Shown here piece after piece: positions 36,010-49,712 of a stretch of 64,000 bases of DNA; within the stretch, counting starts at the first letter, position 1; every line of letters starts with the position of its first letter. The DNA is from Bugula neritina. Lineage: Eukaryota > Bryozoa > Gymnolaemata > Cheilostomatida > Bugulidae. The position numbers and the translations under genes are program-made. The notes beneath the pieces were generated by a model, which was given only the letters and a program-made list of their open reading frames with translations, was not told where the DNA came from and made no database searches. The stretch covers positions 14,886,633 through 14,950,632 of the forward strand of contig OZ037771.1 of NCBI GenBank assembly GCA_964035545.1, given 5' to 3'.

Positions 36010-37100
36010 AAACCTATTGGTATAGTTTTAGTGGTATGGAGTAATTTTGTTTATCAAGTTGTGGTTTCATTTGTTTAATGTAGAGAGCTGATGACTGATT
36101 CAGAACTGTTACCTTGTCTATTGAAATGCTTCTGTGGTTAGTAGTGGAGATATGTTGATAAATTTTTGAATTAATGTCAAGGCAATGTTCCTGTGTGATT
36201 GGCGACGTCCGGTTTCGCCTACATATGTTTGTTGACATGAAGCTTCAGGGCAGATTATGTTGTAAACTAGGAGGGTAGGTGTTCTTTATTAGGTTTGTCT
36301 TTGAGATTAAAATATGAATTTAAGGGGGTTCCTTTGAATGAAATTGGATTCAATTGGAAGTAATTCTGCAATCAATTTGTTGAGGGAATGAAATAGCTCT
36401 TCTCTTGCTACTTCTTTATATAAGGTATTCGAAGTAAAATGTGTTTTAAAATGTCATTTTCACCGAGTAGTCCATTACTAATGTTGTTAATAGTTTTCTC
36501 TATTAAATATTTAGAGTAGCCATTTTTATGTTTAAAAACATTTCAAATATATTTCAGTTCTTGGGTCTTAAGTTCCGGAGTCGGACAGATTTTATTAGCC
36601 TTTAATACTAGCGATTTCAGTGTGCTTAGCTTCCAGGTTTTAAGTGAGAAAGAGTTCCAATGTAAATATGTATCATTATGTGTTGGGTTACAGAATACCA
36701 GAATACTGTGGTTTCCACTGAGCTATTGTGTCGCAAAACTGCAACATCCAGAAAAGAAAGTGATTTATTGGTTTTTTAGTTCAAGTGTAAATTTTATGTT
36801 AGGATGGAAATTATTAAGTGTGTCAAGTGTTGTGTTAATATAATCAGGGTCTATTGTTGCAAATGTATCATCAATGTACCTCACCCAAGGTGACATTGAA
36901 TTCAATTTTGGTATTATTTTTTGTTCCCCGAGGAGACCCTATAGCAACACCATCCGTCTGTGTATAAATGATGTCGTTGAAAGTAAATTGAACTTGTTTA
37001 GTACAAAAGTTGAGTAAGTTATTTATCATTTTCTTCTTTGGTATAGCTGTTTTACACTTATATCCAGTAACAACTTAATATGACCTGATTATGACATATA
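36010..37100 (-). mobile_element. Penelope-like element: RT palm/thumb and GIY-YIG endonuclease, degenerate
   Basis: The minus strand reads AIGSPRGT, then WVRYIDDTFATI (catalytic YIDD at about 36868-36882), then NFHPNIKFTLEL. Further on come VYNIICPEASCQQTYVGE and TGRRQSHRN, the VY...YVG-x-TGR core of a GIY-YIG nuclease (about 36190-36265). RT followed by GIY-YIG is diagnostic of canonical Penelope-like elements. Several frameshifts and stops (for example after LELKNQ) show it is dead. The nuclease tail continues in another frame down to about 36014, with SKIYQHISTTNH. The nearby hammerheads are on the same strand, as expected if they belong to its terminal repeats. Confidence 0.82.
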
Positions 37101-37219
37101 GGAAGTACTCCACAGATACTCAACTAAATTCGAACTCTGTTAACAGAAGTATTAAAGACATAGTTTGTTGGCAACATGCTATTAGAAACGCCTGACTAGT
37201 TTGAAAGCAAAAAATTTCA

Positions 37220-37250
37220 TATAAAATGAAGAATTTTTGTAGCGTTCAGT
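37220..37250 (+). promoter_or_regulatory. Probable core promoter of the intact TSR gene (TATA + initiator)
   Basis: TATAAAA at 37220-37226 is followed by TCAGT at 37246-37250, a match to the metazoan initiator, at about 28 bp spacing. This would give a 5' leader of about 43 bases before the ATG at 37291. TATAAAA is common in AT-rich DNA, so support comes mainly from spacing and position. Confidence 0.45.
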
Positions 37251-37290
37251 CATGTCAGTGTTGTCTTCAGTAGAAGAAAGCAACACAAAG

Positions 37291-39918
37291 ATGACAAAGC
37301 TAATAGGATTACGGTATGCTTGTAAGTGTATTTTTTAGAATAATATATAACTGATATAAAGATATAATTTGAATATCTAATTAAAATAAATAAATCATTT
37401 CTTATATTTATAAAAAAAAAATAATTATTTTTTTGCAAAAATAAACGGACGATTTTCAATTACTAATTTGCCTTCACAATACCTAAGAATATGTAAAGGT
37501 GTTTTTTAAAAACTATCATCACAAATAACTGCAGTGGTTGCTGTTTTGTTGTTCAACTAATATAGTTGGATTAGAAGTTATTATAGCAGCACTGTTTATA
37601 GTTTATTGTAGGAAGCAGCAGTTAAACTTTGCTGTATATATTACTTCCATTAATACATTTAATGGGACCAGTTTCTTTAATGACGTTAAAAATGCTGCTA
37701 CAAGTTTTTAGCTAACGAAGGTCAAAAAAGCTGTTGCAAAATATTTTTCTTTTACTTCAACTGCTACAACGCATAATATCACTTCAAGATTTGAACTAAT
37801 ACTATATAGTTTTACATTAGCATGCAAAAAAGTGTTGATTTCTGTAGTATAACTTGCCTGCAGCTTTTAAATGAGCCCACTTTCTTAAATTTTAATACAG
37901 ATATATATTGGCAATATTTAAATTTTGTAATATCTCTTTTTTTCAAAGTATTTTGTTTATTGTCTTCTTCTATGCTTTAACTGACTGATTAATTTTAAAT
38001 GTCAATGCGATTAATATACAAAAAAAATCATAAATGATAAAAATATGTCTGCCTAAGTTGCGTTTTAATTATTTCATAAGCTACTAATGACCAATCAAAC
38101 AGAAAATTATATATACCATGCTGTGGTGTGTATTTAACATGCAAACGTCTTTTAGGTGTTTTTCTAGCTGCAGTATCTTTGATGCCTGAAACCCTGGCAG
38201 ATAGTAAGTTGTATTCTATTTTTACAAATGTAATAATAGAAGGATAAATCAGTGAAATTAATTAAAAACAAACTTTTAGATTTTCCAATCATACAATAAT
38301 TAGCTAAAGATATTTTAAAACGTTTTTACTGCTGAGTTTTTCAATTTAACATGACAAGTTCTTTTATGTGTCGTAAAATACAATATTCTAGGCCTAATAT
38401 ACTGCTATAAACAACAATTTATACACTTTTGATTATAATTCAGTGTATCTTATTTTCTTACGTGCACTAAAAACTACAAATACATTTACTTTAGTACAAA
38501 CCTGTCCTCAAGCCCAACCTTGTTATACAATACAAGAAGGTTCCTGCACCGACTTGAGAAAGGCAATTTGCATAATCCGATCAGCATTTGGTTGTGTTTA
38601 CCGTGGTCCTTCTGAAGTAAAAGTCTGTGCAATTAACTGTAAGTATCAGAAAATAATTTAGTTTTTTCATCATGACATTTTCAAAAAGAAACTTGAACTT
38701 TGCGCTATTATTCAATTCTTTTACAGCTGTGCCGCCCATAACTTTCCGAGACTTTGTATCAGCTTCTCCGACTTGTGGATTTTTCGTAACATCACCAGCT
38801 ATATTTGGCCTTAAGCCTGTAAATAGTATAGCGAACTCTATTACATGTAGGTATAACTTATTAGTTTGATTAAAAAATTAAAAACAATAAGTTAAGTACA
38901 TTTAACGACTTAAATTGTCTGTTATCAAAGAATAAGAAATAATAAGTACTGGCATATTCAATATTATTATCCTTGTTTCAGCTAACAACAAAACAATTAA
39001 TGGCAGACTATCTACTTGCCAGCAACCAGCCAATGTATGTGACACTGATGATGATAATCTAAGAATAACGTATGACTTTATACCGTGTACGGCAACAACC
39101 ACCACCACCACAACAACAGTTGCAACAATGACAACGCCAGCTGCACCGGCCACTGTTACTTCTGCAACAACAACGATTGGGCCCACCAGTGCTGTGTGTC
39201 TCAACTGTTTCATCAACGCTGAACGAGGTGTACCATGTTCACCTACATGCGGCACTGGTACGGGCAGCAAAATGGTTGCATGTCCTGGTCGACCTGAGTG
39301 TGGAATGAGAATGTTTACATGTACCCTACCAGTTAGTCATCAACTTATTGCTAAAAAAATAAAGAACTGTAGCTAATGGCAAGATATTTTTGTAGATTGA
39401 AACTGACATCTTTCACAAAATTTGAATATTATTGTAGGCATGTCCAACACCGGCACCAACAGCAAACTGGTGTAATTGGGGAGCATATAGCCCATGCACT
39501 CCAACCACTGGCTTCTGTATTAATAGATTTACCCCAGGAATTCAAACAAGAACAAGAGAGTGTGCCTGTCCATTACCACCCGCTGGCAGTTTTACATGTC
39601 CAGGAGCTTCTTCACAAACTCAAAGATGTGCACCAGTAAGAATACAACTGTGATGGTATACTCTAGACTTGTAAATCATGCATACACTGTACAACCACTT
39701 AGGTACTCTAAGTGACCTAATAAAACTTTTTGATGTAGGCTTGTCAAAACCCTAGCGGTAGAAGAAGACGAAGAAGTAGAGGTCAAAATAGAAGGAGACG
39801 GAGAAATAGAAATAGAAATAGACGGAGAAGAAAAAGTAAGAGTATTCGAAAACAGTGTCCCAAAGGTAACCAAGGACGTAGATGCAGGGGGAAAAGACGT
39901 CAACAAAGAAGAGCTTAA
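37291..39918 (+). CDS. Secreted cysteine-rich protein with two TSR-like modules and Arg-rich tail (7 exons)
   Basis: Exons: 37291-37321, 38156-38203, 38495-38638, 38727-38846, 38982-39331, 39438-39635, 39739-39918. All introns are GT-AG with phases 1,1,1,1,0,0, joining into 357 codons including stop. Exons 1-2 give a signal peptide (starts MTKLIGLRYAC, hydrophobic VFLAAVSL). Exon 3 is a six-cysteine module with spacing C-x5-C-x7-C-x7-C-x7-C-x10-C. Exons 4-5 form a second unknown module ending LRITYDFIPC. A Thr-rich, probably O-glycosylated linker leads to CSPTCGTGTG, an atypical TSR without tryptophans. Exon 6 is a TSR (WCNWGAYSPC, TRTREC) with eight cysteines. Exon 7 is a 59-residue tail, 25 Arg and 5 Lys. 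Extracellular heparin or matrix binding is inferred. TSR plus basic tail recalls R-spondins, but there is no furin-like repeat. AATAAA lies at 40152. A start at TATCTT-ATT after 38442 is possible but less likely. Confidence 0.8.
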
Positions 39919-41579
39919 TTTGACTAAAGTATATCAATGACTATGATTAATTTCATATCTCTAATTTTAGCAGTATATGTATATTAATTTAATTACTGTT
40001 TTCAAAATAATTCTAAATGTTCAAACGCACATAACAAATAGCTTTTCAAATTTGTCAAGTTAAAGACTTTAGTGTTAAGCTCAAAACATAAATCTGTTAA
40101 ACTAAATTCTTTTAAAACATTGCAATTCCCGTTTTCATTATTCTTTAAGGAAATAAACTTTAAATTCCATAGTTTTAGCATATCTACTTAAAGTAGTATA
40201 TATTTAAATTTATTTTCAATATTTAATAATCAAGATATGATTTTGACAAGAAAAATTAAGATCTAAACTGATGATGCACCTATAATTTTATTTAAAAACG
40301 ACTGCAAAAAAATTTAAATTGGGTCTGTATATACTTTAAAAAAAAGTAAAAAGAATATTGTTACAAGTTTGATAATTTCAAAAAAAAAATTCTGATATTC
40401 AGGGTGATATATTTTACTAAATGATTATTGGAATGCTTGATTTGGAAATTTGACAAATAAACCTATATATACTAATAATAGTTTTAGAACGGGCTATAAT
40501 AAGCTAACACGCCTTGCGTATAGCACTCGCACAAGTATATGCACATATGTGCACAGATAAGACAAAAACAAAAGTACACATGCAAAATGCACTTCTACTG
40601 CCTAGTATATATACGTGCACAAATATACAGGCAAAAATTTTAAACGCGTGCGTGCAGTTACCACACAAACCTATAGCAATGCATTTAAGATGAGCTAATT
40701 AATCATCTATATTTAAAAACATATAAATTATATATTATATTATTGTTGTGAAATAAAATGATATAAATCTAGCTAACACAACTCAAAATGCAGATTTATA
40801 GCAATTTTAGAAAATCTCAGAAATTCGGATAAATATGTTAACAAGTAAAATTTTGCATTCCCCTAAATTTATGCCTCCTATAATGTATTATATAATAACT
40901 GCAGCTTCAAATATATAATATAGTAGATATAATAGTTTCAAGGCTTGTGCAAACTAAGAAAGGCAGAGCTGCAATTTCCTTCATTAAATTACGTATGGTT
41001 TTAATTCATTCTGGCACCCGGGTCCAACTTTGTGAGGTGAGTATCATCTGTGAAAAGAAAATGTTCTAAAAGCCGATTACTAGTATAATATCCACACCTT
41101 TGAGTAAATAAGATTAATAATATAATAGGCAGATTATCAAACTATAATCTTGAGGGGATAAACTTTGACTTTAAGCAGCTGTGCTACTCTGCTGTAATAT
41201 GCAAAATAAAAAATTTGGTGCGTGGGAGTATATGTCTAAGAAAAAGTTTAAAGTTAGATCTTCCAAAGAGCATGCGGTGGCCAGTGTTTTTACCTAATCT
41301 AGACAGCTTTTTAGACTCTTCGCATGGGTTTATCATGCATCCATAGATGTATTTATGTATATATTTAGATGCATTTATATAAATATATTTGGAAAAAAAG
41401 TCACTGCAGGGCCTTCATGAGCATTTCCTCTGGCGATAGATAAAAAGCAAACTTCTGTTACTTTTTGTTTAAGAATAAACAAGAAGCAACCTATAAAAAA
41501 TGATTGCTCCATTAGTGTAAAGTAAATTGGCCAGGATCCCACCTATTAAATGAAACTTTTTAATTGGCTAGTTTATAGC
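39919..41579. other. 3' flank of the TSR gene; no further gene recognised
   Basis: AT-rich. A polyadenylation-like AATAAA is at 40152-40157. Nothing else beyond short AT-rich runs. Confidence 0.5.
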
Positions 41580-42240
41580 TCTATATATAATTCCATTATT
41601 TTTTCAGCAAGCATTTCATATTCTTTGTATATACCCATATTTTAGCTCATAGCATTGAGCTGAGTTATTATTGATTTAACTACAAAAAACAACTTTATGT
41701 TTATATCCCTGCCAAATTTACTGAAATAAAACTTTTTATATATTAAATTTTAGCTATATTAATGCAACAGCAAGCTTAGGGTTTCACAGGTCAATTTGTT
41801 TTTTTGAATAATTTTATATAGTTGTTAAAACCATGATCCACACATCTTGCAGACTATTATATCTGATATGTAGCCATTTTATTTTTTTTTTAATTGATGT
41901 TGATGGTTTAAGTTAAGCAACACTAACGCCCAAAGCAAAATATAACATATAAAACCTTCCCACAGTTTAGCTATATATTCATGAAATAAATCTGTATTAG
42001 CCAAGACATTAGCCTCATAAAGTAGAAATTTATGACCATCCATATATACCACCTCTACGCCTCTGCTTATATACCTACTAGATACAATTAGGCTTTAATC
42101 TTGGATTAAAATTCTTGAACTTGTTTTAACCATATGATGAACAGGTGCTCAGTCTAGAAACAGTTAGATGATTTAATTATTAAGGGAACAATTTGTAGAT
42201 GTTGCTTGTACATTTATTTTGCTTCCAGTAGTTTTGTGCT
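41580..42240 (+). repeat. Dispersed, diverged copy of the 2.8-kb array unit
   Basis: Blocks such as ATGAAATAAATCTGTATTAG, GCCAAGACATTAG, TACCACCTCTACGC and GGATTAAAATTC occur in the same order and orientation as in the array (compare 13850-14130 and 22830-23170). It lies more than 11 kb from the array end, so the unit is an interspersed repeat as well as a satellite. Confidence 0.65.
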
Positions 42241-42322
42241 TCTCATCAAGTGATTTAGTAGATTTAAATAATTACATTACATAACTCAGCAAGCATATTA
42301 CATTGTAAAAACACAATAGATA

Positions 42323-43175
<853 letters not shown>

Positions 43176-44879
43176 TATATACAAACAAAACTAATCTACA
43201 CCCTCCCTAACATTGTGCAGATTATCTAGCTAATTGCTGGCTATATTCAACAAAAGCCAACCGAACGGATTTTATCTGATTCAGGAAAATAATGATTCAT
43301 GAAGACAGTTGACTGCTCTTGAGTGTCAAATTTATGATTTGCTTAGAAAATTGTTTAGGTTAAATTCTAGACAATTTTTAATAATAAATAGCATTACAGA
43401 TTAGAAATGCCGATACACCTATGACCTCTGCAACAGATTACTCAAGCCAATAACTGAGGATAAAGAATATAATATAGCTATAAGAAAGCAAAGGAGTAAG
43501 ATTGATAGAGTTTTTATGGTGAATAACCGACACATTTAATAAGTTCAAATGAATACGCTTATAACATACGTAGATGCAGAGGCTAGTGAAGAACTAAAAG
43601 ACAAACATTAGGCTAGTAAAAAGAGGCTCCATGATTATATTTATTGTTTAATTTGTATTGCATCTATAATAAAAATGACAAAAATTAATGGGTTAGTGCA
43701 CAGTTTGTAAATATTTTGTCAGTTGCATTTGAAACTGGTATGGTGTCAAGAATTTAAACCTATTCTTAGTTTTATCTCGTAGCTAAAATTGTCTTTCAAT
43801 ATTTTACTTTTTGGTAAAACCCAATTTGAATCTAACTAAATATTTAATCTTAATGTTGAAAAATAGCTATATAATAGAAATAATTTAGGTATTATAGTAC
43901 TATGTGTCTTATATATAGAAACAGATTAAGTTTGAAAAATACCTTAGGGTTAGCTCTGTTTAAATACAAATACCTTAGGGTTAGCTCTGTTTAGATACAA
44001 ATGAAAAATGATGGGGGGGGGTTTTAGTTAGTTTTTTGTGCAAATTTAATTGATTTTTGCTGTGAGTAACACCATTAAAAAGTTTTTTATGCTTATACTA
44101 ATTAAGTAAAATTCTTATAACATAGTTTATCACATGGCAAAATGTAAAATTGTTATCATCATACGTTGTATAAAAAGAATTTTTATCAAAGCAGAGCAAT
44201 TCAAGGTCTATTGTTTAATTTGTGCAAAAAATCATGAAAACAAATTGCAGCTATATATATATACAAAATTATAGTTATAGTCAATAATTCTGCAAATTTA
44301 GCAACTAATTGCAGATGATTACTTTTCACTTTATCAAAGCCATAACATTTGTATTAAGAAGTTGAAGCACATTTTGTTTTTTTTTTGATAGAAAACAAAC
44401 CAAAACACTCATTCATAAAAATATAAAAGATCACAACTTAAATCGCTGATGGTTAGTTAGAAGACTGCTTATTTTGATTGACGTGTTACATATCAGCTAG
44501 CTTGAGATATTGCAAATGCTTTGCTTACATTATCTATTGGATAAAGCTTTCAAATATAGTTACAATTGACGGTAAAAAACATACTAGTTGTTTCCTGGAG
44601 TGTAGGGTCAAACAACTTCTGATATTTTGAGAATAAAATGCAAGACAGAAAGAAGAAGCAAAATAGCAATAAAGAGCTGAATACTTGAGCAAAAAAAGAG
44701 TATGCTGGATTTTATTTTATTACATTATAACTAGGTACATTAAAAGATCAAATACTAAACTCAAGAATAGCAGTTTTTAAACCACAGTGGCAGCGTTTGA
44801 TCTCTAACAGTCTAAATTGTTTGTGTTTTGTGTTTCCCATATAACTTTTATTGTTTATAGTTCTATTTTGCTAGGCCAC
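43176..44879. other. Intergenic, partly duplicated flank
   Basis: 44320-44640 is homologous to 33640-33960 downstream of the first gene copy. A direct repeat of CCTTAGGGTTAGCTCTGTTT occurs at 43942 and 43973, followed by a run of nine G. No gene recognised. Confidence 0.5.
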
Positions 44880-45396
44880 AGTCTAGGTGGAGTTCTAGAG
44901 TATAGAGCGAGACATCCGAGAGCTGATGCTATATACTGTCTATATTATAGTCAATGTTACTTACACATGCCTAGTTGTATGATTGACAGTGATAGAAATA
45001 TAAAGATATCTAACTATATATCAGAACATAAATGGAAGAATGTAGATCCAGTAAAGAACTAAAATAATGGACATCTTCCAGATCAGTGGTTTCCAGCGAC
45101 AGAGATATATTGTTGGTAGTCTTGTACTGGTATATCAAGCTATTTGACAGATTTATCTTCTCTCTGCAACAATAATTCATATTTATAAAAAAAGTTGTTT
45201 CTTTTTCTATTAATAGCGTTGTGGATAAGTTAGACTATGCCCTTTCTAAAGCACAACTCAATATAATTTTCTCACTGGTTTAGCTGTTGACCTAAAAACC
45301 ATTGACTATCTATGTGCATGTAATTATATCAGAAAGAGGTTCTGCTATATTGTATCTGTGGTCAGCACAACAAGTAATGTAAGTTTGTGAAAAAAT

Positions 45397-45444
<48 letters not shown>

Positions 45445-45531
45445 TAAGTAAGTGAGTAAGTGAGTAAGTAAGTAAGTAAGTAAGTGAGTAAGTAAGTAAG
45501 TAAGTAAGTAGGTAAGTAAGTAAGTAAGTAG

Positions 45532-45570
<39 letters not shown>

Positions 45571-45579
45571 GGTAAGTAG

Positions 45580-45638
<59 letters not shown>

Positions 45639-45678
45639 GGTAAGTAGGTAAGTAAGTAAGTAAGTAAGTAAGTAAGTG

Positions 45679-45721
<43 letters not shown>

Positions 45722-45786
45722 GAGTAAGTAAGTAAGTAAGTAAGTAGGTAAGTAGGTAAGTAGGTAAGTGAGTAAGTGAGTAAGTG

Positions 45787-45862
<76 letters not shown>

Positions 45863-45902
45863 GGTAAGTAGGTAAGTAGGTAAGTGAGTAAGTGAGTAAG
45901 TG

Positions 45903-45941
<39 letters not shown>

Positions 45942-45950
45942 GAGTAAGTG

Positions 45951-46002
<52 letters not shown>

Positions 46003-46019
46003 GGTAAGTAAGTAAGTAG

Positions 46020-46050
<31 letters not shown>

Positions 46051-46199
46051 GGTAAGTAGGTAAGTGAGTGAGTGAGTAAGTGAGTAAGTAAGTAAGTAAG
46101 TAAGTAAGTAAATAAGTAAGTGAGTAAGTGAGTAAGTAAGTAAGTAAGTAAGTGAGTAAGTAAGTAAGTAAGTAAGTAGGTAAGTAAGTAAGTAAGTAG

Positions 46200-46238
<39 letters not shown>

Positions 46239-46278
46239 GGTAAGTAGGTAAGTAGGTAAGTGAGTAAGTGAGTAAGTG

Positions 46279-46370
<92 letters not shown>

Positions 46371-46410
46371 GGTAAGTAGGTAAGTAGGTAAGTGAGTAAG
46401 TGAGTAAGTG

Positions 46411-46449
<39 letters not shown>

Positions 46450-46458
46450 GAGTAAGTG

Positions 46459-46506
<48 letters not shown>

Positions 46507-46528
46507 GGTAAGTAAGTAAGTAGGTAAA

Positions 46529-46574
<46 letters not shown>

Positions 46575-47060
46575 GGTAAGTAAGTGAGTAAGAACGTGAG
46601 TGAGAAAGCAAGTAAATAAATAAGTAAGTATAGGTGAGTAAGCAAGTAGGTAAGTAAAAATGTAAGTATGTGACTGAGTAAATTGCCCCAGACTCAGCTG
46701 ACACATTTGTCACTGTTATTAAAATAGCAATCTGCTTGGGACACAGTCAACAATACTTAGGTATGGAGCTGTGTTATAATGGTTTCTATTTGCTTCTGAT
46801 TTGTATCAATTCTCATAGACCTATCAATTTATAGGTTAAAGGTCAATCTTCCTGTGAATTCTGAGCCCTGTCTAACTACATTTCCTATCAATTTCTCGTC
46901 TAATATATTACTAATTTTACATGTAATATGATACAATGTTCCAAAAACTCCTAAATAGTGTGTAATTCAATGTTTATTGTGATTATTTTAGTTTTTAAAT
47001 CTGCTATTAACAGAGTTCACACCAATGCTTGCACATGAAACATGGTTAAAAAAACTTTTC
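44880..47060 (+). repeat. Duplicated flank module with internal tetranucleotide array
   Basis: Both sides of the GTAA array match 53000-53940: upstream TTTGACAGATTTATCTTCTC, downstream ATAGCAATCTGCTTGGG and GGTTAAAGGTCAATCTTCCT. The terminal part also matches 34090-34250. It is a module accompanying each TSR gene copy; a transposable origin is not excluded. Confidence 0.75.
45396..46676 (+). repeat. (GTAA)n array, 1.28 kb, with GTGA and GTAG variants
   Basis: The array of about 320 tetranucleotides contains variant runs arranged non-randomly. A block with three GTAG units followed by three GTGA units (spaced by GTAA) recurs near 45747, 45863, 46245 and 46373, implying higher-order duplication. 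The minus strand is free of stops in all three frames because the tetramer has none, which produces meaningless Leu-Leu-Thr-Tyr frames of over 400 codons. Confidence 0.95.
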
Positions 47061-47839
<779 letters not shown>

Positions 47840-47869
47840 CGCTGTTTTTTAAAAATCTCACGATACAAT

Positions 47870-47872
<3 letters not shown>

Positions 47873-47962
<90 letters not shown>
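47873..47962 (+). repeat. (TA)n microsatellite
   Basis: About 90 bp of TA. Together with the preceding tract it could form a long AT cruciform. Confidence 0.95.
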
Positions 47963-47963
<1 letters not shown>

Positions 47964-48323
47964 CATATTTATCAGAATATGTATATCAAGAAGCTTTGGT
48001 AAGCCGATTTCAAGCTCATTACGTTATATTTATATAAAAACATATTTCACACCAGCAGATTTTAGAATGAACTTTGGATATTGTAATTACAGGTGATACT
48101 TTTAACTTTTATCTGAAGATAAAGATTATAATATAATTAGTGTAACATAACTGTTTAATAGATGCATTAACACACGATGTAAATCAAATCTAGAAAATTT
48201 CAGACTGCAATACAATAGAGATATAAAATATGTCTAGTAATTAACGTAATTAACGTAATTGAGTCAATAAATTTCTCACAATAGCATCCCATTATCACAA
48301 ATCACTTCTATAAAAAGCTTAAG

Positions 48324-48396
48324 CCCCCATTGGGATTCTAACCCGGGATCCCATGGGCTCGTATAAGCAAGTGTGTTAACCATTATACCACGGGAA
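48324..48396 (-). repeat. tRNA-like sequence (Glu/Asp-like), probable SINE head or pseudogene
   Basis: Minus strand: TTCCCGTGGTATAATGGTTA resembles the start of eukaryotic Glu/Asp tRNAs, and CGGGTTAGAATCCC resembles a T arm with the usual GTTCGAAT changed to GTTAGAAT. A 7-bp acceptor stem (TTCCCGT with ATGGGGG, including G-T pairs) spans 73 bases. The anticodon arm is irregular, so function is doubtful. Confidence 0.5.
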
Positions 48397-48520
48397 GTAC
48401 TGGAAAAACTGATCACCACATCTAGCCTAGTTTTCTGAACTCCACTGGCCTCTCTACTACTCACCCAGTCTTTAGGCTCTCCTAGTTACCCAACTGTTTC
48501 AGAATATTACTACATTTTAC

Positions 48521-48594
48521 TATATTCGAAACAGGAGACCTCTGACTTGCAAGCAGGAGCCGATAACCAAGCATTCCACAGGAGCTACTGGGTA
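48521..48594 (-). repeat. tRNA-like sequence, second relic
   Basis: Minus strand: GTAGCTCCTGTGGAATGCTTGG as A-box region, then CCTGCTTGCAAGTCAG as anticodon arm, then GTTTCGAAT as B box. The acceptor stem is not well paired. It lies 125 bp from another tRNA-like sequence on the same strand. Confidence 0.45.
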
Positions 48595-49687
48595 AACTCA
48601 ACACTACTACTTTGCAAAATAATTTTTTAGTAACAGATTTTCTTTTACCTGTGCCACATAACTTTTATCACTCATGTTAGAACATGCAGGTAAATTTCAA
48701 CTGGGTTTAAATATATGCATGTAGATGCAGGCTTTTAGCCTCTATATCCATAATTTTACTTTGAAAAGTTTATTGACAAGGTGTGCTTTTGTGCTTGTAT
48801 TGCCTATGAAAGAGTAAAAGAATAAACTGATCAACTCTTGGATTAAATAAATCATAATAAAAAGCATAATTGCAATATTCCAACAACTTGCATCCATATT
48901 TTACTGCCAGCTTAAACATAATGGATGAATTTCTATGTGTCAAAAAACTAAATTAATAGTTATTTTGTGGCAATATTCTAACTATTAAATTGTATATATA
49001 ACCATAAGACTGATTTAATTGACTCTAGTCTTAACAATGAGCTACAGGATTATAATTTTAAGTACAATATTAATGTTTATAATCCTAAATCCTAAAAACA
49101 ATCCAGTTGAGTAGATCTTAGGAGTAAATTTGTAGCAAATGAATCTTAGCAGTTGAATGAGGAAGAAAAAGAGGTAGTGTCTTACAAAATTAATATGAAT
49201 GTTGACTTTAAGAAAGTTTGAAGAACTATCGATATATAGGGGATACGATGAACACAGAGGCAATTTTCAGTAAGTATAATAACTTTTACAAAGTGCTTTG
49301 AACAGGGCAGGTCATTGTTACAAAAGCTTTTTGTCTTATAGCTTCAAGTAAAATATTGTTTGATGAAAGCTTTTGTGAAAGCTTTTGCAATAGCTTTTTT
49401 TGGTATAGCTTTTAATTGATGAGTCAGTACAGCTCAAGAGCTAAAAGAGGAAAGTTGGCTTTTGATAAAGTTGCAAGCAATTTAGATTGTATTGCATGCC
49501 CAAATAATTGTAGGTCTTGTGAAAAAATGAACTGTTGGCATTAGGCAAACGGTAAAGTTGTGGCCTGCATATGTGCATACAGCATCAGTGCTGACGCAGT
49601 CATTAGTAAATTTAGATAAGCTCTTGTTTAGCAGAATCTTATTATCTTATTATATTATATTTTGTAGTGAGTTTGTTGGTTATAATA
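48595..49687. other. No gene recognised
   Basis: AT-rich spacer upstream of the third TSR gene copy. No coding exon identified. Confidence 0.5.
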
Positions 49688-49712
49688 ATGCTGAAAATGT
49701 CTACAGCAGTTA
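49688..49712 (+). CDS. Candidate first coding exon of the third TSR gene copy
   Basis: ATGCTGAAAATGTCTACAGC followed by AGTTA and a GTAAG donor gives eight codons and ends in phase 1, like exon 1 of the 37.3-kb gene, at a plausible distance. No convincing signal-peptide exon 2 follows. A segment at 50364-50414 aligns with exon 2 of the first copy (ACAAGA..CTGGCTGTAAAA) but ends in the wrong phase. Confidence 0.25.

Noticed and set aside
43942-44001. TTAGGG within a direct repeat, as a possible interstitial telomere
   Set aside because: Only one TTAGGG per repeat copy and no tandem hexamers.
44817-45062. Frame containing LLGHSLGG, reminiscent of a lipase-type GHSLGG motif
   Set aside because: Only a few residues match, there is no further hydrolase motif, and the stretch lies in a duplicated non-coding flank whose second copy at 53 kb is not open.
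45310-46713. Three overlapping minus-strand open frames of more than 420 codons
   Set aside because: They are translations of the GTAA/GTGA/GTAG tetranucleotide array in all three frames (Leu-Leu-Thr-Tyr repeats), not proteins.
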